DNA from: Roseibium album | GTDB lineage: Bacteria; Pseudomonadota; Alphaproteobacteria; Rhizobiales; Stappiaceae | Assembly (NCBI RefSeq): GCF_001404515.1 | Contig: NZ_CXWE01000001.1 | Span: 124,001 to 188,000, forward strand | Reading direction: 5' to 3' | Length of the DNA: 64,000 nt | Notes under the pieces: generated by a model | The model's database searches: none | Seen by the model: the letters and a program-made list of their open reading frames with translations, nothing else | What the model was told of the DNA's origin: nothing | Position numbers and translations under genes: made by a program | In this document: one piece after another, positions 27,146 through 38,008 of the stretch | Layout: each line of letters starts with the position of its first letter | Position numbering within the stretch: position 1 is the first letter of the stretch

Positions 27146-27161
27146 AAACGAAGGAAAAAGT

Positions 27162-27515
27162 ATGCGCTACACTTTCTTGCTCTACACCGATCCTGCGGAT
27201 CTCTCAGATATGACGCCCGAGGATTGGCAAGCCGAAAAGGAAGTCTACGGGGCTTACATCGGAGCATTGCAAAAGGCCGGGGTCTTCGTCGATACGGATT
27301 GGCTGCAACCTGTACATTCGGCCACCACCTTGTCACTGAAAGGTGGAACCAGGCAGGTTCAGGATGGACCTTTCGCCGATACGAAGGAAACGCTTGGCGG
27401 ATATTTTGTCATTGATGTTCCGGACCTGGATGCAGCCATGGTGTGGGCCCAGAAATGTCCTGCTGCCAAGACCGGAAAGGTCGAGATTCGGGCCTCCGCC
27501 ATGGGGGGTGAATGA
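27162..27515 (+). CDS. YCII/DGPF-family protein
   Basis: The 117-residue protein of the YCII superfamily contains the signature VQDGPFADTKETLGGYFVIDV, the DGPF motif that is a hallmark of proteins encoded next to ECF42 sigma factors. The YCII fold is ferredoxin-like and some members are small enzymes; no reaction is established for this group. The start has AAGGAAAAAG upstream. Its stop overlaps the sigma factor start by 4 nt, matching the known DGPF-ECF42 pairing. Confidence 0.9.
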   Translation: MRYTFLLYTDPADLSDMTPEDWQAEKEVYGAYIGALQKAGVFVDTDWLQPVHSATTLSLKGGTRQVQDGPFADTKETLGGYFVIDVPDLDAAMVWAQKCPAAKTGKVEIRASAMGGE

Positions 27516-28711
27516 CAGATGCCGCTCGCGCAGCCGAACTGGCTGCGCGAGGGTCTTATGGTCGGCTGCTGGCGCTCCTGTCGTCTCGCACGCACGATAT
27601 CGCACTCGCCGAGGATGCACTGGCAGAGGCATTTGCAAGAGCGCTCAGCCATTGGCCGGCGCACGGAATTCCGGACAACCCGGATGCCTGGCTGTTGACC
27701 ACTGCACGAAACCGGTTGACGGACAGTCAGCGGCGACAGTTCCGTTTTCCGACCGTGAACGAGATACCGGATATGCCCTCGTCCGAGCTTGCTGACGGCT
27801 CAATCCCGGACCGGCGCCTGTCACTCCTGATGGTTTGCGCGCATCCGGCAATTGCCCAGGATCTGCACGTTCCCCTGATGTTGCAAACCGTTCTTGGTCT
27901 GGAAGCGAAAACCATTGCGCGGCTCTTTTTGATCTCACCTGTCGCGCTGTCCAAGCGACTGGTTCGGACCAAGGCCAAGATCCGGGACGCTGGAATACCC
28001 TTCGCGCTTCCCTGCGACGACGCCCTGCGGGAACGCAGTACGGCAATTCTTGAGGCGCTTTATGCCTTGCATGCGCATGACTGGCAGGATCCCGCAGAAA
28101 ATCTTGGCGACGAGGCATTCTATCTCGCAGATCTGCTGGGACGTCTGATAGTGGACAATGCGGAAGCTCTTGGCCTTGCCGCCCTGATCGCCTTCAGCCA
28201 TGCGCGGGCGCGTGCACGCATTGTCGATGACATGCTGGTTCCCACTGACGAGCAGGATGTGACGCTCTGGAACGACGCGCTGATAAGATACGGCAAGCGG
28301 CAATTGCACTGCGCCTATGTGAAGTCGTCAGTTGGCAGGTTCCAGATCGAGGCAGCTATCGAATCTGTTCATATTGCGAGGAAGGAAACCGGCTCCACCG
28401 ATTGGCTGGCGCTGAACAAACTCTATGTCGCGCTTCTCAAAATCGCTCCTTCTGTCGGGAGCCTGGTTGCGCAGGCGGTAGTCACCGGGCGGCTTCATGG
28501 ACCTCGGGCTGGGCAGGAAGCCCTGGATGCGGCGGAAACCGTGACCGGTTCCGGATACCAGCCACTCTGGGCAGCGCGTGCGGACTTACAGGCCCGGGCG
28601 GGAAATCACCTCGCAGCGGCAAAAAGTTACGACAAAGCGATTTCGCTCGCCACAGACGGTCCGACAATCAATCTGCTTGCCAGGAAACGGGCGCAGGAAC
28701 TGAATAAATAG
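27512..28711 (+). CDS. ECF42-type RNA polymerase sigma factor with C-terminal TPR-like extension
   Basis: The 399-residue protein is much longer than ordinary ECF sigma factors. Region sigma2 covers roughly 10-80 (ALAEDALAEAFARALSHWPAHGIPDNPDAWLLTTARNRLTD) and sigma4 about 110-165 (PLMLQTVLGLEAKTIARLFLISPVALSKRLVRTKAKIRD). The remainder is helical with TPR-like repeats at the end (GYQPLWAARADLQARAGNHLAAAKSYDKAISLA). This layout is group ECF42, which has no anti-sigma factor; the extension is thought to be needed for function. Coupling to the DGPF gene supports it. Target promoters are unknown but probably include its own operon. Confidence 0.9.
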   Translation: MTDAARAAELAARGSYGRLLALLSSRTHDIALAEDALAEAFARALSHWPAHGIPDNPDAWLLTTARNRLTDSQRRQFRFPTVNEIPDMPSSELADGSIPDRRLSLLMVCAHPAIAQDLHVPLMLQTVLGLEAKTIARLFLISPVALSKRLVRTKAKIRDAGIPFALPCDDALRERSTAILEALYALHAHDWQDPAENLGDEAFYLADLLGRLIVDNAEALGLAALIAFSHARARARIVDDMLVPTDEQDVTLWNDALIRYGKRQLHCAYVKSSVGRFQIEAAIESVHIARKETGSTDWLALNKLYVALLKIAPSVGSLVAQAVVTGRLHGPRAGQEALDAAETVTGSGYQPLWAARADLQARAGNHLAAAKSYDKAISLATDGPTINLLARKRAQELNK

Positions 28712-28717
28712 CGTGTG

Positions 28718-29356
28718 TTATGCTACGCTCGGATTGGACCAGTTTCCCGGTTTGAACGGGGTGTGAAGGGCACGTTCAACCAGTGTCAGGTGATCCTGTC
28801 CGTAAAACGGGTCGCCATCGACGAAATAGGTGGGGGAGCCGAAGACGTTGTTCGACACTGCCCATTCAGTGTTTTTCCGCAGCGTTTCTTGAACTTCCCG
28901 AGAGGCGGCCCTTTCCAAATGCGTCTCGGCATCGAGGCCCATTTCCGTTGCAATTCTTCCAAGAGCTGCCTGATCCGACAGGTCCACGTCGTCACGCCAA
29001 TGTGCCTGAAGCAGATTGTGAGCCATCCGGTCAGTCATCGGCCCGGTTTCTCCCAGGGCGATGATCATGCCCGAGGCGAGGCTGTAATCTGCATCGTGCC
29101 GGCTTGGTCGATAGTTGATTATGGGCACCTCACGATACTCCGCCCATCTTTCAATCTCGCGTCCGAAAAAGTAGTCGACGTGCTGCTGCGTGCGCTTGCG
29201 GAAAGACTGTCCGCGCTGAGCGTCGACAACGGGCGATAGCAAGACGGGTTTGTGGATCAAGACGACGTCGGCGCTCTTGCAGATCCGCATAAGCTCGGAA
29301 GATCCGAGATAGGCGTAGCCGGAATGCGCAGAATAGACATATTCGATGACGGGCAT
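28718..29356 (-). CDS. DsbA-family 2-hydroxychromene-2-carboxylate isomerase-like protein
   Basis: The 212-residue protein of the thioredoxin-like DsbA/HCCA isomerase group has the N-terminal VIEYVYSAHSGYAYLGSSELMRI. The CxxC position is replaced by SAHSGYAY, with a Ser as in kappa-class GST/HCCA isomerase. The C-terminal VFGSPTYFVDGDPFYGQDHLTLVERAL is a family signature. It is therefore probably a glutathione-dependent isomerase or transferase rather than a disulfide oxidase. The start at 29356 has GAGGG upstream. It is convergent with the sigma gene (6 nt apart). Confidence 0.88.
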   Translation of the reverse strand: MPVIEYVYSAHSGYAYLGSSELMRICKSADVVLIHKPVLLSPVVDAQRGQSFRKRTQQHVDYFFGREIERWAEYREVPIINYRPSRHDADYSLASGMIIALGETGPMTDRMAHNLLQAHWRDDVDLSDQAALGRIATEMGLDAETHLERAASREVQETLRKNTEWAVSNNVFGSPTYFVDGDPFYGQDHLTLVERALHTPFKPGNWSNPSVA

Positions 29357-29456
29357 GTAATTCCCTCGGATTTTGCGGGCTATGGTCTTTCGTGGGTCAG
29401 CGTAAAGCGAACCGGTCGCCTGATACTGCAATGGCCGGTTCGCCGGGCACGCAGCT

Positions 29457-30071
29457 TCAGCGCTCAACGCGTGCCAGCGCAAGCCCGATACCGGCACCGA
29501 CAAACAACGCACCGGTCAGTTTGTGCCGGAGACGGCCCAGTTGCATGACGAGAGGCCTGGAAACATTTGCCGCCACGACCCACAACATATCGCCGGCAAA
29601 GACGATCGAAAGATAGATGGCAGCGGCCACCGCCATGTGACCCGCGGTCGGATCGTTTCCCGTGAACTGGGGGAGGAAAGCTGCGATGAAGATCAACGTT
29701 TTCGGGTTTGCAATTGCAAGCAGCAGGCCCTGCAGGAACAGGCGACCCATCGTTCCGCCGGTTGCCTTCGGCCGTTCAATGTCGTCTATCCCCTGGCGCC
29801 ACGCGCACACGCCAAGATAGACCAGGTAAAGGACACCAGCCCATTTCAGCCAGATGAGCGTACTTGCCGCGACCTGAAGTAACGCGGACAGGCCGAGAAC
29901 GACGATTGCCAGCTGGATTGCGATGCCGATTGTCGTGCCGACCACTGTTGCGCAGCCGTAGCGGGCGCCATGCGTCAGAGTGTTCGCGACGAACAGGGCG
30001 ACGTTGGGTCCGGGAATTGCCACAAGTGCGGCTGTCGCGGTTGCCAGAAGAAATGCAGAGGTAAGATCCAT
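29457..30071 (-). CDS. LysE/RhtB-family amino acid exporter
   Basis: The 204-residue inner-membrane protein has about six helices and the LysE-family N-terminus (LLATATAALVAIPGPNVALFVANTLTHGARYG, with the conserved PGPN), WLKWAGVLYLVYLGVCAWR, and LLLAIANPKTLIFIAAFLPQF with the second conserved NPK. It exports an amino acid or related small molecule. The start at 30071 has only a weak ribosome site. It lies upstream of the DsbA-like gene in the same direction, about 100 nt away. Confidence 0.93.
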   Translation of the reverse strand: MDLTSAFLLATATAALVAIPGPNVALFVANTLTHGARYGCATVVGTTIGIAIQLAIVVLGLSALLQVAASTLIWLKWAGVLYLVYLGVCAWRQGIDDIERPKATGGTMGRLFLQGLLLAIANPKTLIFIAAFLPQFTGNDPTAGHMAVAAAIYLSIVFAGDMLWVVAANVSRPLVMQLGRLRHKLTGALFVGAGIGLALARVER

Positions 30072-30400
30072 GATTTCTTTCTAGCAGAGGCTGCAGGTCG
30101 CGCAAACATCGGATCAGGTTGATTGGTGGCTATGCCCCAGTGTTCGAAACCGGTCCAGGAAAGGGTAAGCACAGGTCATTGGGATGTCGGTCCTCCGTGG
30201 CCCGTTGCATTGCTGCCAAGCCTGGTAAATCTCAAGATTGACGGCAGAGATCGCCATGTGTCGAGGTAAGGTCTCGCGGACGGAAGTCCGTCAATGGCCG
30301 GCCCTCGGCAAAGCACCTGAACGTCTGGCTTCTTGACTGTCCATGACGCTCTCATGCTGCAAGGCAGTACGAATTGAAAATGATGAGCGTGGAGAAATGC
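30072..30400 (-). other. Intergenic region between lysE-like gene and groEL terminator
   Basis: 329 bases with no gene. Near 30318-30350 there is a short, imperfect repeat of the groEL 3' end (GGCTTCTT flanked by CGTC and CCATG; the groEL copy is near 30445-30475). Otherwise nothing definite. Confidence 0.45.
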
Positions 30401-30429
30401 AAAAAGGGCGGCCCGAGAGCCGCCCTTTT
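30401..30429 (-). terminator. Rho-independent terminator after groEL
   Basis: Perfect inverted repeat AAAAGGGCGGC-ccgaga-GCCGCCCTTTT. On the minus strand it ends in five Ts. It lies 27 nt beyond the groEL stop. Confidence 0.92.
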
Positions 30430-30455
30430 CGTAAGACATTTGAGCGTCGGGCTTC

Positions 30456-32108
<1,653 letters not shown>

Positions 32109-32156
32109 TCACCTAAATTGAGAAATGGAGGAGATCAGAAGCGGTTCGCTGTTTGA

Positions 32157-32444
32157 TTAAGCGATCACGCCCATGATGTCGGATTCCTTCATGATCAGCA
32201 GGTCTTCACCGTCGATTTTGACTTCGGTGCCAGACCACTTGCCGAACAGAACGCGGTCGCCTGCCTTGACGTCGAGCGCAACGATCTCGCCGTTGTCTTT
32301 ACGGGCGCCGGTGCCGATAGCGATGATCTCGCCTTCCTGCGGCTTTTCCTTGGCGGTGTCTGGAATGATGATTCCGCCGGCAGTCTTCTCTTCAGAGTCT
32401 ACGCGGCGAACGACGACACGGTCGTGCAATGGACGAAATGCCAT
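32157..32444 (-). CDS. groES: 10 kDa co-chaperonin GroES
   Basis: The 95-residue protein [42 protein letters not shown] is the standard GroES sequence, including the mobile loop ([11 protein letters not shown]) and the end ESDIMGVIA. The ATG at 32444 with AGAGGA upstream is the true start; the frame extends to 32498 but adds non-family sequence. It caps GroEL and is the first gene of the operon. Confidence 0.98.
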   Translation of the reverse strand: MAFRPLHDRVVVRRVDSEEKTAGGIIIPDTAKEKPQEGEIIAIGTGARKDNGEIVALDVKAGDRVLFGKWSGTEVKIDGEDLLIMKESDIMGVIA

Positions 32445-32544
32445 AAGACTGTTTCCTCTCATGAGCGCGCCCCACGCAATTGGCAGCGCGCGAGACATGA
32501 TTTCTGGGTTGAACTAAGCAGGAGACCTTGATCCCTGCTGCGTA

Positions 32545-32571
32545 CTAGCACTCCCTCAAGGCGAGTGCTAA
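32545..32571 (-). promoter_or_regulatory. CIRCE operator (HrcA site)
   Basis: Inverted repeat with halves CTAGCACTC and GAGTGCTAA separated by nine bases, matching the CIRCE consensus TTAGCACTC-N9-GAGTGCTAA at all but one base. It lies just downstream of the groES promoter, so HrcA bound here would block transcription; the repressor is released on heat shock. hrcA is not in this window. Confidence 0.95.
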
Positions 32572-32581
32572 CAGCGCCTTG

Positions 32582-32610
32582 GATTTATGCAGCAACGTCC
32601 AGATTGTCAA
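32582..32610 (-). promoter_or_regulatory. Housekeeping promoter of groESL
   Basis: On the minus strand TTGACA (32610-32605), a 17-base spacer, then TAAATC (32587-32582) form a good -35 and a weak -10. The predicted start lies just before the CIRCE element. Confidence 0.6.
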
Positions 32611-32730
32611 TGGTTTGTGAGGAGAATTTAATCTTCACTTGGCGCAGATTTGCGCAATGGCGTGATTCCTGATCAAGGAACCTTGAATTAAACCGACGCG
32701 GAGCGCGCGCTCGTGTCTCCGAACGTTCCG

Positions 32731-33300
32731 TTATTTGGGATCGGCAATTGTAAATGGCAAGGTGAATCCGGCTACTTTTCCGCCCTCATCATCGCTAAAT
32801 CGGGTTTCTAGCTGATAGTCGCCGGCCGGCAACCCGCTGAACTGGAAGGAAAGGGCTGCGGCAAGTTCGCGTTGCTTGGATCGGCCCTCACCGGAAAACA
32901 CGGCGAAATTGTCCTGCTCGGCCAGGACCTGACCCGACAGGTTCACGAGCCTGTAGCTTGCTGTGAGTTCAAACGCGTAGATGCCGTCGGTCTGGCTGAA
33001 GGAATATCCGATCGGCTCGGCATAGATGGAAAGGACGTCGTCTTCCTGAAAGATGGCATCTTTGTGCGGAGTATATTGTCCGTATGCGGTTCCACCGTCT
33101 TGCGTGAAAGTTGCAACCGAGAATGCAAGTCCGTTGGCTTCCCAGGCTGCATCATAAGCTGTCAGTGCGTCCGTGAACGCTTTTGAGGGAGTGGAGACAG
33201 TTTCAGCTTGAACACTTGCTGTGCAAATCCCCGTATAAATCCCCGTTGCCAGGAGGATAGCAGAGGCACCTCGCCGGGATACACGTTTTCCTGTCAGCAT
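32731..33300 (-). CDS. Exported hypothetical protein
   Basis: The 189-residue protein has an N-terminal signal sequence (MLTGKRVSRRGASAILLATGIYTGICTASVQA, probable cleavage after QAE) and a beta-rich mature part with no catalytic motif. The ATG at 33300 is chosen because GGGGA lies upstream; GTG 33306 is in frame. The pattern SIYAEPIGYSFSQTDGIYAFELTASYRLVNLSGQVLAEQDNF and DYQLETRFSDDEGGKVAGFTLPFTI suggests a beta-sandwich, perhaps an extracellular sensor or lipid-binding fold. It stands alone between groES and a sigma-54 activator. The family is not recognised. Confidence 0.7.
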   Translation of the reverse strand: MLTGKRVSRRGASAILLATGIYTGICTASVQAETVSTPSKAFTDALTAYDAAWEANGLAFSVATFTQDGGTAYGQYTPHKDAIFQEDDVLSIYAEPIGYSFSQTDGIYAFELTASYRLVNLSGQVLAEQDNFAVFSGEGRSKQRELAAALSFQFSGLPAGDYQLETRFSDDEGGKVAGFTLPFTIADPK

Positions 33301-33414
33301 TTTCACTTCCCCGCACGCCCTTATGTCTTGTCGTTTCTTGGCGATTTCGCCGATATAGACCGACTTTTGACGATAGACAAGAAAATGTGTGCAATGCAGT
33401 AAACGGATAGCCGG

Positions 33415-34905
33415 TTAAAGGCTGCGTGCCGTCCAGGATTGACGTTTCCGATAGATAGTGGAGGGACTGATTTCCAGTGCCGCCGCCGCCATGGCGATGT
33501 TTCCGTCGAACGCATCGAGGGCGTCTTCGATAATCCGCCGTTCCTGGGCCCACAGGGGCTCGATGGACCCGAAGGGACGGCTTGGAACGCTCACGCGCGA
33601 CCTTTCCCTGGAAAGATCGATGATTGCATTCGGCCGACTGCTTTGATCGCGGATTACCATCGGCAGCATGTCATAGGTGACGGCTGCACCATCATTCATG
33701 ACAACCATCTGTCGAATGGTGTTTTCAAGTTGCCGGACATTGCCGGGCCAGCCGTAGGACAAGATCCGCGTTTCGGCGTCGGCGTCGAACCCCTTGAAAT
33801 TCCGCCGTTCTTCGCTGGAGTACCTGTCAAGGAAAGTCTCCGCAAGCGGCAGGATATCGTCGCGGCGTTCCCGCAGCGGCGGCAGGTGGACCGGTAGGAC
33901 GTGAAGACGATAATAAAGGTCTTCACGGAAACGACCGGCCGTGATCTCGGCAACCGGATTGCGGTTCGTCGCGCAGATGATACGTGCATCCACCTTGCGG
34001 GACTGTGTGTCACCCAGCCGTTGAAAACTTCCGGTTTGAAGAAACCTTAAAAGCTTGCTTTGCAGCAGCAGGTCCATTTCGCCGATCTCGTCGAGAAACA
34101 GTGTTCCGCCATCGGCTTGTTCCGCGGCGCCGGCCCGATTTTCCGATGCGCCCGTGAAGGCACCGCGCATGTACCCGAATATTTCGCTTTCGATCAGGTC
34201 CCGGGGGATGGCGGCACAGTTCAGCGTGACAAACCGGTTGGGATGACGATCGGACAGGTCATGGATCGCGTTTGCACACAGTTCCTTGCCGGTTCCAGAC
34301 TCGCCGGTGATGAACACCGGCGCCTGCGAGGGCGCCATGCGTCTTATCTGATCATGGACGTCGCGCATTTGAAGCGAAACACCGATCAGGCGATCCAGGC
34401 CCGTTTGTACAACGATTGAGATTTCAGATCGCGACTTCAGGGCTTGGCGTTCCGGCACGCGAATAGGCTCCTTCGGCAATGCGGCCTCGACGGGAGCGGG
34501 CGCCAGAACAGGTCTGCGCTGTTTGAGCTGAAACATGATCTTGGTGGCAAGTGCATCAAGCGAGAACGGTTTGGTCAGGAAGTCATGGGCACCCGATCGC
34601 ATCGCACTGACCGCACGCGATACCGATCCTTTTGCCGATACGGCGATGATTACGGCCTTCGGACATCTTACGGCATAGGCTTCAAGGGCTTCGTCACCGC
34701 CAATAGTTTCCAGGTCTATGATAAGAACGTCGGTTGACTTGTCCGCCAGATCCTGAAGGCAGGACGCTGAGTCCGTGTAGAGGATCGGATCGGCGCAGGA
34801 GGCGGATATTTTCGCGCAAACGGCGGATGTGCGAGCTGCCTCCGAGGCCGATGCATCGAGTACACGTACAATCACAGGCAAATGGTTGCCCTCAATACTC
34901 CCCAT
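33415..34905 (-). CDS. Sigma-54-dependent response regulator, NtrC family
   Basis: The 496-residue protein has a receiver-like domain (about 10-120; [10 protein letters not shown] around the presumed phosphorylation Asp, [11 protein letters not shown] with the conserved Lys). An AAA+ domain follows (about 165-400): Walker A GESGTGKE, sigma-54-contact loop GAFTGA, Walker [14 protein letters not shown] and R fingers in [27 protein letters not shown]-terminal Fis-type HTH ([41 protein letters not shown]) completes it. It activates sigma-54 promoters by ATP hydrolysis. The ATG at 34905 with GGGAG upstream is preferred over GTG 34962, which adds 19 residues. No histidine kinase is adjacent, so the signal is unknown. 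Confidence 0.9.
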   Translation of the reverse strand: MGSIEGNHLPVIVRVLDASASEAARTSAVCAKISASCADPILYTDSASCLQDLADKSTDVLIIDLETIGGDEALEAYAVRCPKAVIIAVSAKGSVSRAVSAMRSGAHDFLTKPFSLDALATKIMFQLKQRRPVLAPAPVEAALPKEPIRVPERQALKSRSEISIVVQTGLDRLIGVSLQMRDVHDQIRRMAPSQAPVFITGESGTGKELCANAIHDLSDRHPNRFVTLNCAAIPRDLIESEIFGYMRGAFTGASENRAGAAEQADGGTLFLDEIGEMDLLLQSKLLRFLQTGSFQRLGDTQSRKVDARIICATNRNPVAEITAGRFREDLYYRLHVLPVHLPPLRERRDDILPLAETFLDRYSSEERRNFKGFDADAETRILSYGWPGNVRQLENTIRQMVVMNDGAAVTYDMLPMVIRDQSSRPNAIIDLSRERSRVSVPSRPFGSIEPLWAQERRIIEDALDAFDGNIAMAAAALEISPSTIYRKRQSWTARSL

Positions 34906-35055
34906 TGCTGGGTAACTCCCATCGCTTGATCCGGGTCCTTCGAATATCGAAAGATTCGTCACCCTGATAATTCTCCGAACAGGGTAAACAAAGCGTTGTC
35001 AGATGACGCATTTTGCAGTTTTTACGGAGAAAACTGATCGGACCAGCGAGTTATC

Positions 35056-35880
35056 CTAAGCGCCCACAAGGAGACCGGCAAGAAAACCACCCGCCGCGAG
35101 TGCGAGAGCAATCGGAAGCGATACCTGTATCCGGAGGAGTCGCGGGAGTGGAGATTCCCGCTGATTTGGAAATGTGCGTTGGGAGCTGCCCTGCAAGGGG
35201 TTCGCGTTTTCCACGCCTTGTGCCGTACCTGCCTGACCGATGGAATTCGAATTCGCGAGGCTTTGCTCAGCATCAGAGCGACCTGCTTGACCGTCCGCAG
35301 AAACAGGGGAATGCAGGTCCTCGAACGGTCGGCTGTCTTCCGCGGCCTTGTTCTCGCTCGTGACAGCGTCCTGCTGATTGGCTGCTGTTCCCGAATCTGC
35401 CACCGATTTCACGGAGGTGAACGCTGGTGCGTAACTTCCCTTGGGGATCGTGATACGGACAGGGGAGGAGGCACCCGAACCCTCATAGTATTTCGTGAGC
35501 CGGCGACGGAGCCGGGCGGCTTCCACCCTTACTATCGGGTCGGTGACCGGGTTGAAATCCGTTGCACGTCCAAGGGCTTCCACGGCGATCGTGTACCCCT
35601 TGATCTTTTCATGCTTGTTTTCCAGCGACGCGTGGACGACAAATTCCAGGAACGATCTGAGTTGAGGTGCCGAGCGAAATTCCGCGCTTTCGAGGGCATC
35701 GGTCAATGCCGACCGGGCCTGCCTCTCGTTGCACGGCAGGACGGAGGCATCGGAATTGGGTGCCGGGTGCGCATCGGGGACTTTTGCGGAATCGGCCTGA
35801 GCAGACGAGTGGCTGCCTCGGCGGTCATCCTGTGCCTTTCGGGTGGAAGCGTTCCGGGTCGTCTGCTCGGCGGTGTGCAT
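35056..35880 (-). CDS. Membrane-anchored HTH-like regulatory protein
   Basis: The 274-residue protein has a low-complexity N-terminus (1-60) and a domain at about 65-150 with the pattern ESAEFRSAPQLRSFLEFVVHASLENKHEKIKGYTIAVEALGRATDFNPVTDPIVRVEAARLRRRLTKYY, ending in IPKGSY. I recognise this as the N-terminal winged-helix-like module often found before TPR or adenylate-cyclase domains in rhizobia. Here it is followed only by a disordered Ser/Gln-rich linker and a C-terminal membrane helix (SLPIALALAAGGFLAGLLVGA). The usual large effector domain is absent. It may be a tail-anchored DNA-binding or adaptor protein. The start has AAGGGG upstream. Confidence 0.7.
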   Translation of the reverse strand: MHTAEQTTRNASTRKAQDDRRGSHSSAQADSAKVPDAHPAPNSDASVLPCNERQARSALTDALESAEFRSAPQLRSFLEFVVHASLENKHEKIKGYTIAVEALGRATDFNPVTDPIVRVEAARLRRRLTKYYEGSGASSPVRITIPKGSYAPAFTSVKSVADSGTAANQQDAVTSENKAAEDSRPFEDLHSPVSADGQAGRSDAEQSLANSNSIGQAGTAQGVENANPLQGSSQRTFPNQRESPLPRLLRIQVSLPIALALAAGGFLAGLLVGA

Positions 35881-36198
35881 GCCAGTCCCCTTATGGTAAC
35901 CGGTTCCTTCTGCACCACGACATTTTGCCCGCCATAATTTTAACCAAGTCTATGGTGATTGCAAATCCCTAGCATTCCTGTTCGGCAGATACAGCAGCTG
36001 ACACCGCTTCCGCGCTGCACCGGTTTCCGACCTGCCCGGTATCGCGCATGAAACGAAAAAACAGTGGGTTTGGTGATGCATAGTCGGGGACAAGTCGGCA
36101 ATTCGATGCCTCACAGAGGCTTGCGGATTCGGATGTGCCTGTTTCTTAAGGCATGATTAACCGGTAAATTTTGATTCGGGTCGGAACTTTCAGACATC
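35881..36198 (+). other. Divergent intergenic region with a CtrA box
   Basis: 318 bases between the HTH-like gene and the degenerate EAL gene. Apart from the CtrA box near its right end, no other feature was recognised. Confidence 0.5.
36146..36161 (+). promoter_or_regulatory. CtrA binding site (TTAA-N7-TTAAC)
   Basis: TTAAGGCATGATTAAC matches the alphaproteobacterial cell-cycle master regulator consensus exactly. It lies 38 nt before the start codon of the TipF-like EAL protein. No good housekeeping promoter is visible nearby, which would fit activation by CtrA. Confidence 0.7.
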
Positions 36199-37851
36199 AT
36201 GGGTCGAACGGGGACCATCTTTGTAGCAATATGCATGGCGATCATCGCGTTGTCGTCCGCAATCGTGCTGATTTTTCAGTTCGGGCGGCCGTTCGGTGAA
36301 GCCGTTTCGCTGTCGCTCGCACTGATGTGCACGATGATTCTGATCCATCTTCTGATCGGCCGTGCGCGTGATCGTGGAGCGGTGAGCGTTGCGGTGGACC
36401 GTCTCGAGGACCGAATGGCCGACCTTGATGAGGATGTCGGTAATCTCGAGGGGCGGTTGACGGGAATGGAACATACCATGCCTCGCCGGACCCGCGCGGA
36501 AATCGATCCCTTGTTCGCCGAGGTGGAAGTGCTCGGCACTCTGGTGAAACAGATGGCGGAAGCCATGTCCGATCTGGAAACCCGGGTGGAAGATCAACAG
36601 GCACTTGCTCCACCGCCGCGGGCGCCCAATCTTCCGCATTATCCGCAGGCCCGGCCCGCTGTGCAGGCGCATGAAGCGGGCATTCCGCCCTCATACGCAC
36701 CTGCCCCCCCCAGCCCGCCTCCGTACAACCCTGTACATGCTGAACCGAGAGTGCCGCCTCAGCTGCATCCGATGCCGCAGCACGAGCCCGAGCATCCGCC
36801 TGTTGATCACATGAACTGGCAGGCTCCAGCTCCACAGGCGCCAGCGCCACAGGTACCGGCTCCACAGTCGCCTGAAACGCACGGCCATGGCGACATGGCG
36901 GAATGGGACCGGCGATATGGTGTTCATGGCGAAAGACCCCGTGAAGAAGACACCATGGTGCCGGCACCGAGGCCTGAACCTGCGTTTGATTTCGGCGATG
37001 AAGTGACGTCTCAAGCGGACTTTCAGGCAAAAGATGTCGAAACAGTTCAGCCACCTCGCCCGCAACCCAACATGGCAATGCGGGAATTGATAACTTCCGC
37101 GCTCAATGCCAACAGGGTAGAGCTGCACTTGCAGCCGATCGTCACCTTGCCGCAGCGACAGGTCAAGTACTATGAAGCCTTCACGCGCCTCCGCGATGCA
37201 GAAGGCAATGCGATAGCAGCAACGGCATTTCTGCCCGAAGCGGTGCTGTCGGGCCAGATCGCCCGCATAGACAACCTGTTGCTGTTCCGTGCCGTCCAGG
37301 TCATACGTCGTTTGACTTCCCGCAATCGCAATGCGGTTCTGTTCTGCAATATTTCCCTGGTTTCGCTTGTCGATGAAACTTTTTTCCCGGGGTTTCTGGA
37401 ATTCGTGAAATCCAATAGGGATTTTGCCGATGTGCTCGTCTTCGAATTCTCCCAGGGCGATGTCGCCGAGATGGGAGCGATGGAGCTCGAGAGCCTGAAC
37501 GCTCTATATGAAGTCGGTTTCCGGTTCTCGATCGACCGGATCAACGACATGAAAATGGACTTCAATTCTCTGGCCGGGCGTGGCTTCAAATACGGCAAGC
37601 TCCATGCTGACTATCTGATCGGTCGCCGGGAAGCCAAGCACGGTCACATTCATCCCTCGGACTTCGGCGATCTGCTGCATCGTTACGGCATGGAACTGAT
37701 CACCGATCACGTCGAGACGGAATCGCAGGTTCTGGAATTGCTCGACTACGATGTGAAACTTGCCCAGGGCAACCTGTTTTCTCCGCCGCGTCCCGTCCGG
37801 GCAGAAGTCCTGCAGGGCGCGCCGGCTCCCAGAAAGTCGGCGGCAGGCTGA
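36199..37851 (+). CDS. TipF-like membrane protein with degenerate EAL domain
   Basis: The 550-residue protein starts with two membrane helices (residues 6-27 and 36-55), then a coiled coil (about 60-135: DRLEDRMADLDEDVGNLEGRL), a Pro-rich linker of about 120 residues with PAPQ-type repeats, and an EAL domain from about 290. The EAL motif reads EAFTR (E326); the usual DDFG is SIDRIND, AEGVET is TDHVET, and only some metal ligands remain (N in NIS, E in FEFS, K in GKLHA). Catalysis of c-di-GMP is therefore doubtful and binding is more likely. This matches TipF of Caulobacter, a c-di-GMP receptor for flagellar assembly. Function is inferred. Confidence 0.85.
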   Translation: MGRTGTIFVAICMAIIALSSAIVLIFQFGRPFGEAVSLSLALMCTMILIHLLIGRARDRGAVSVAVDRLEDRMADLDEDVGNLEGRLTGMEHTMPRRTRAEIDPLFAEVEVLGTLVKQMAEAMSDLETRVEDQQALAPPPRAPNLPHYPQARPAVQAHEAGIPPSYAPAPPSPPPYNPVHAEPRVPPQLHPMPQHEPEHPPVDHMNWQAPAPQAPAPQVPAPQSPETHGHGDMAEWDRRYGVHGERPREEDTMVPAPRPEPAFDFGDEVTSQADFQAKDVETVQPPRPQPNMAMRELITSALNANRVELHLQPIVTLPQRQVKYYEAFTRLRDAEGNAIAATAFLPEAVLSGQIARIDNLLLFRAVQVIRRLTSRNRNAVLFCNISLVSLVDETFFPGFLEFVKSNRDFADVLVFEFSQGDVAEMGAMELESLNALYEVGFRFSIDRINDMKMDFNSLAGRGFKYGKLHADYLIGRREAKHGHIHPSDFGDLLHRYGMELITDHVETESQVLELLDYDVKLAQGNLFSPPRPVRAEVLQGAPAPRKSAAG

Positions 37852-38008
37852 TCTGGCGCAATCGTTCAAACCGGTTGTGTGGAATGCAGGACGTTTTTCA
37901 ATTCCTTAAATGCATGATCGGGAACGCCTTTCCTCGCAGATGTCGTTCCCGAAATGGGCCGGAACGCGGATCTGGCTGGTGTCGCACGGAAGAGTCGTTT
38001 TGTGGTTG

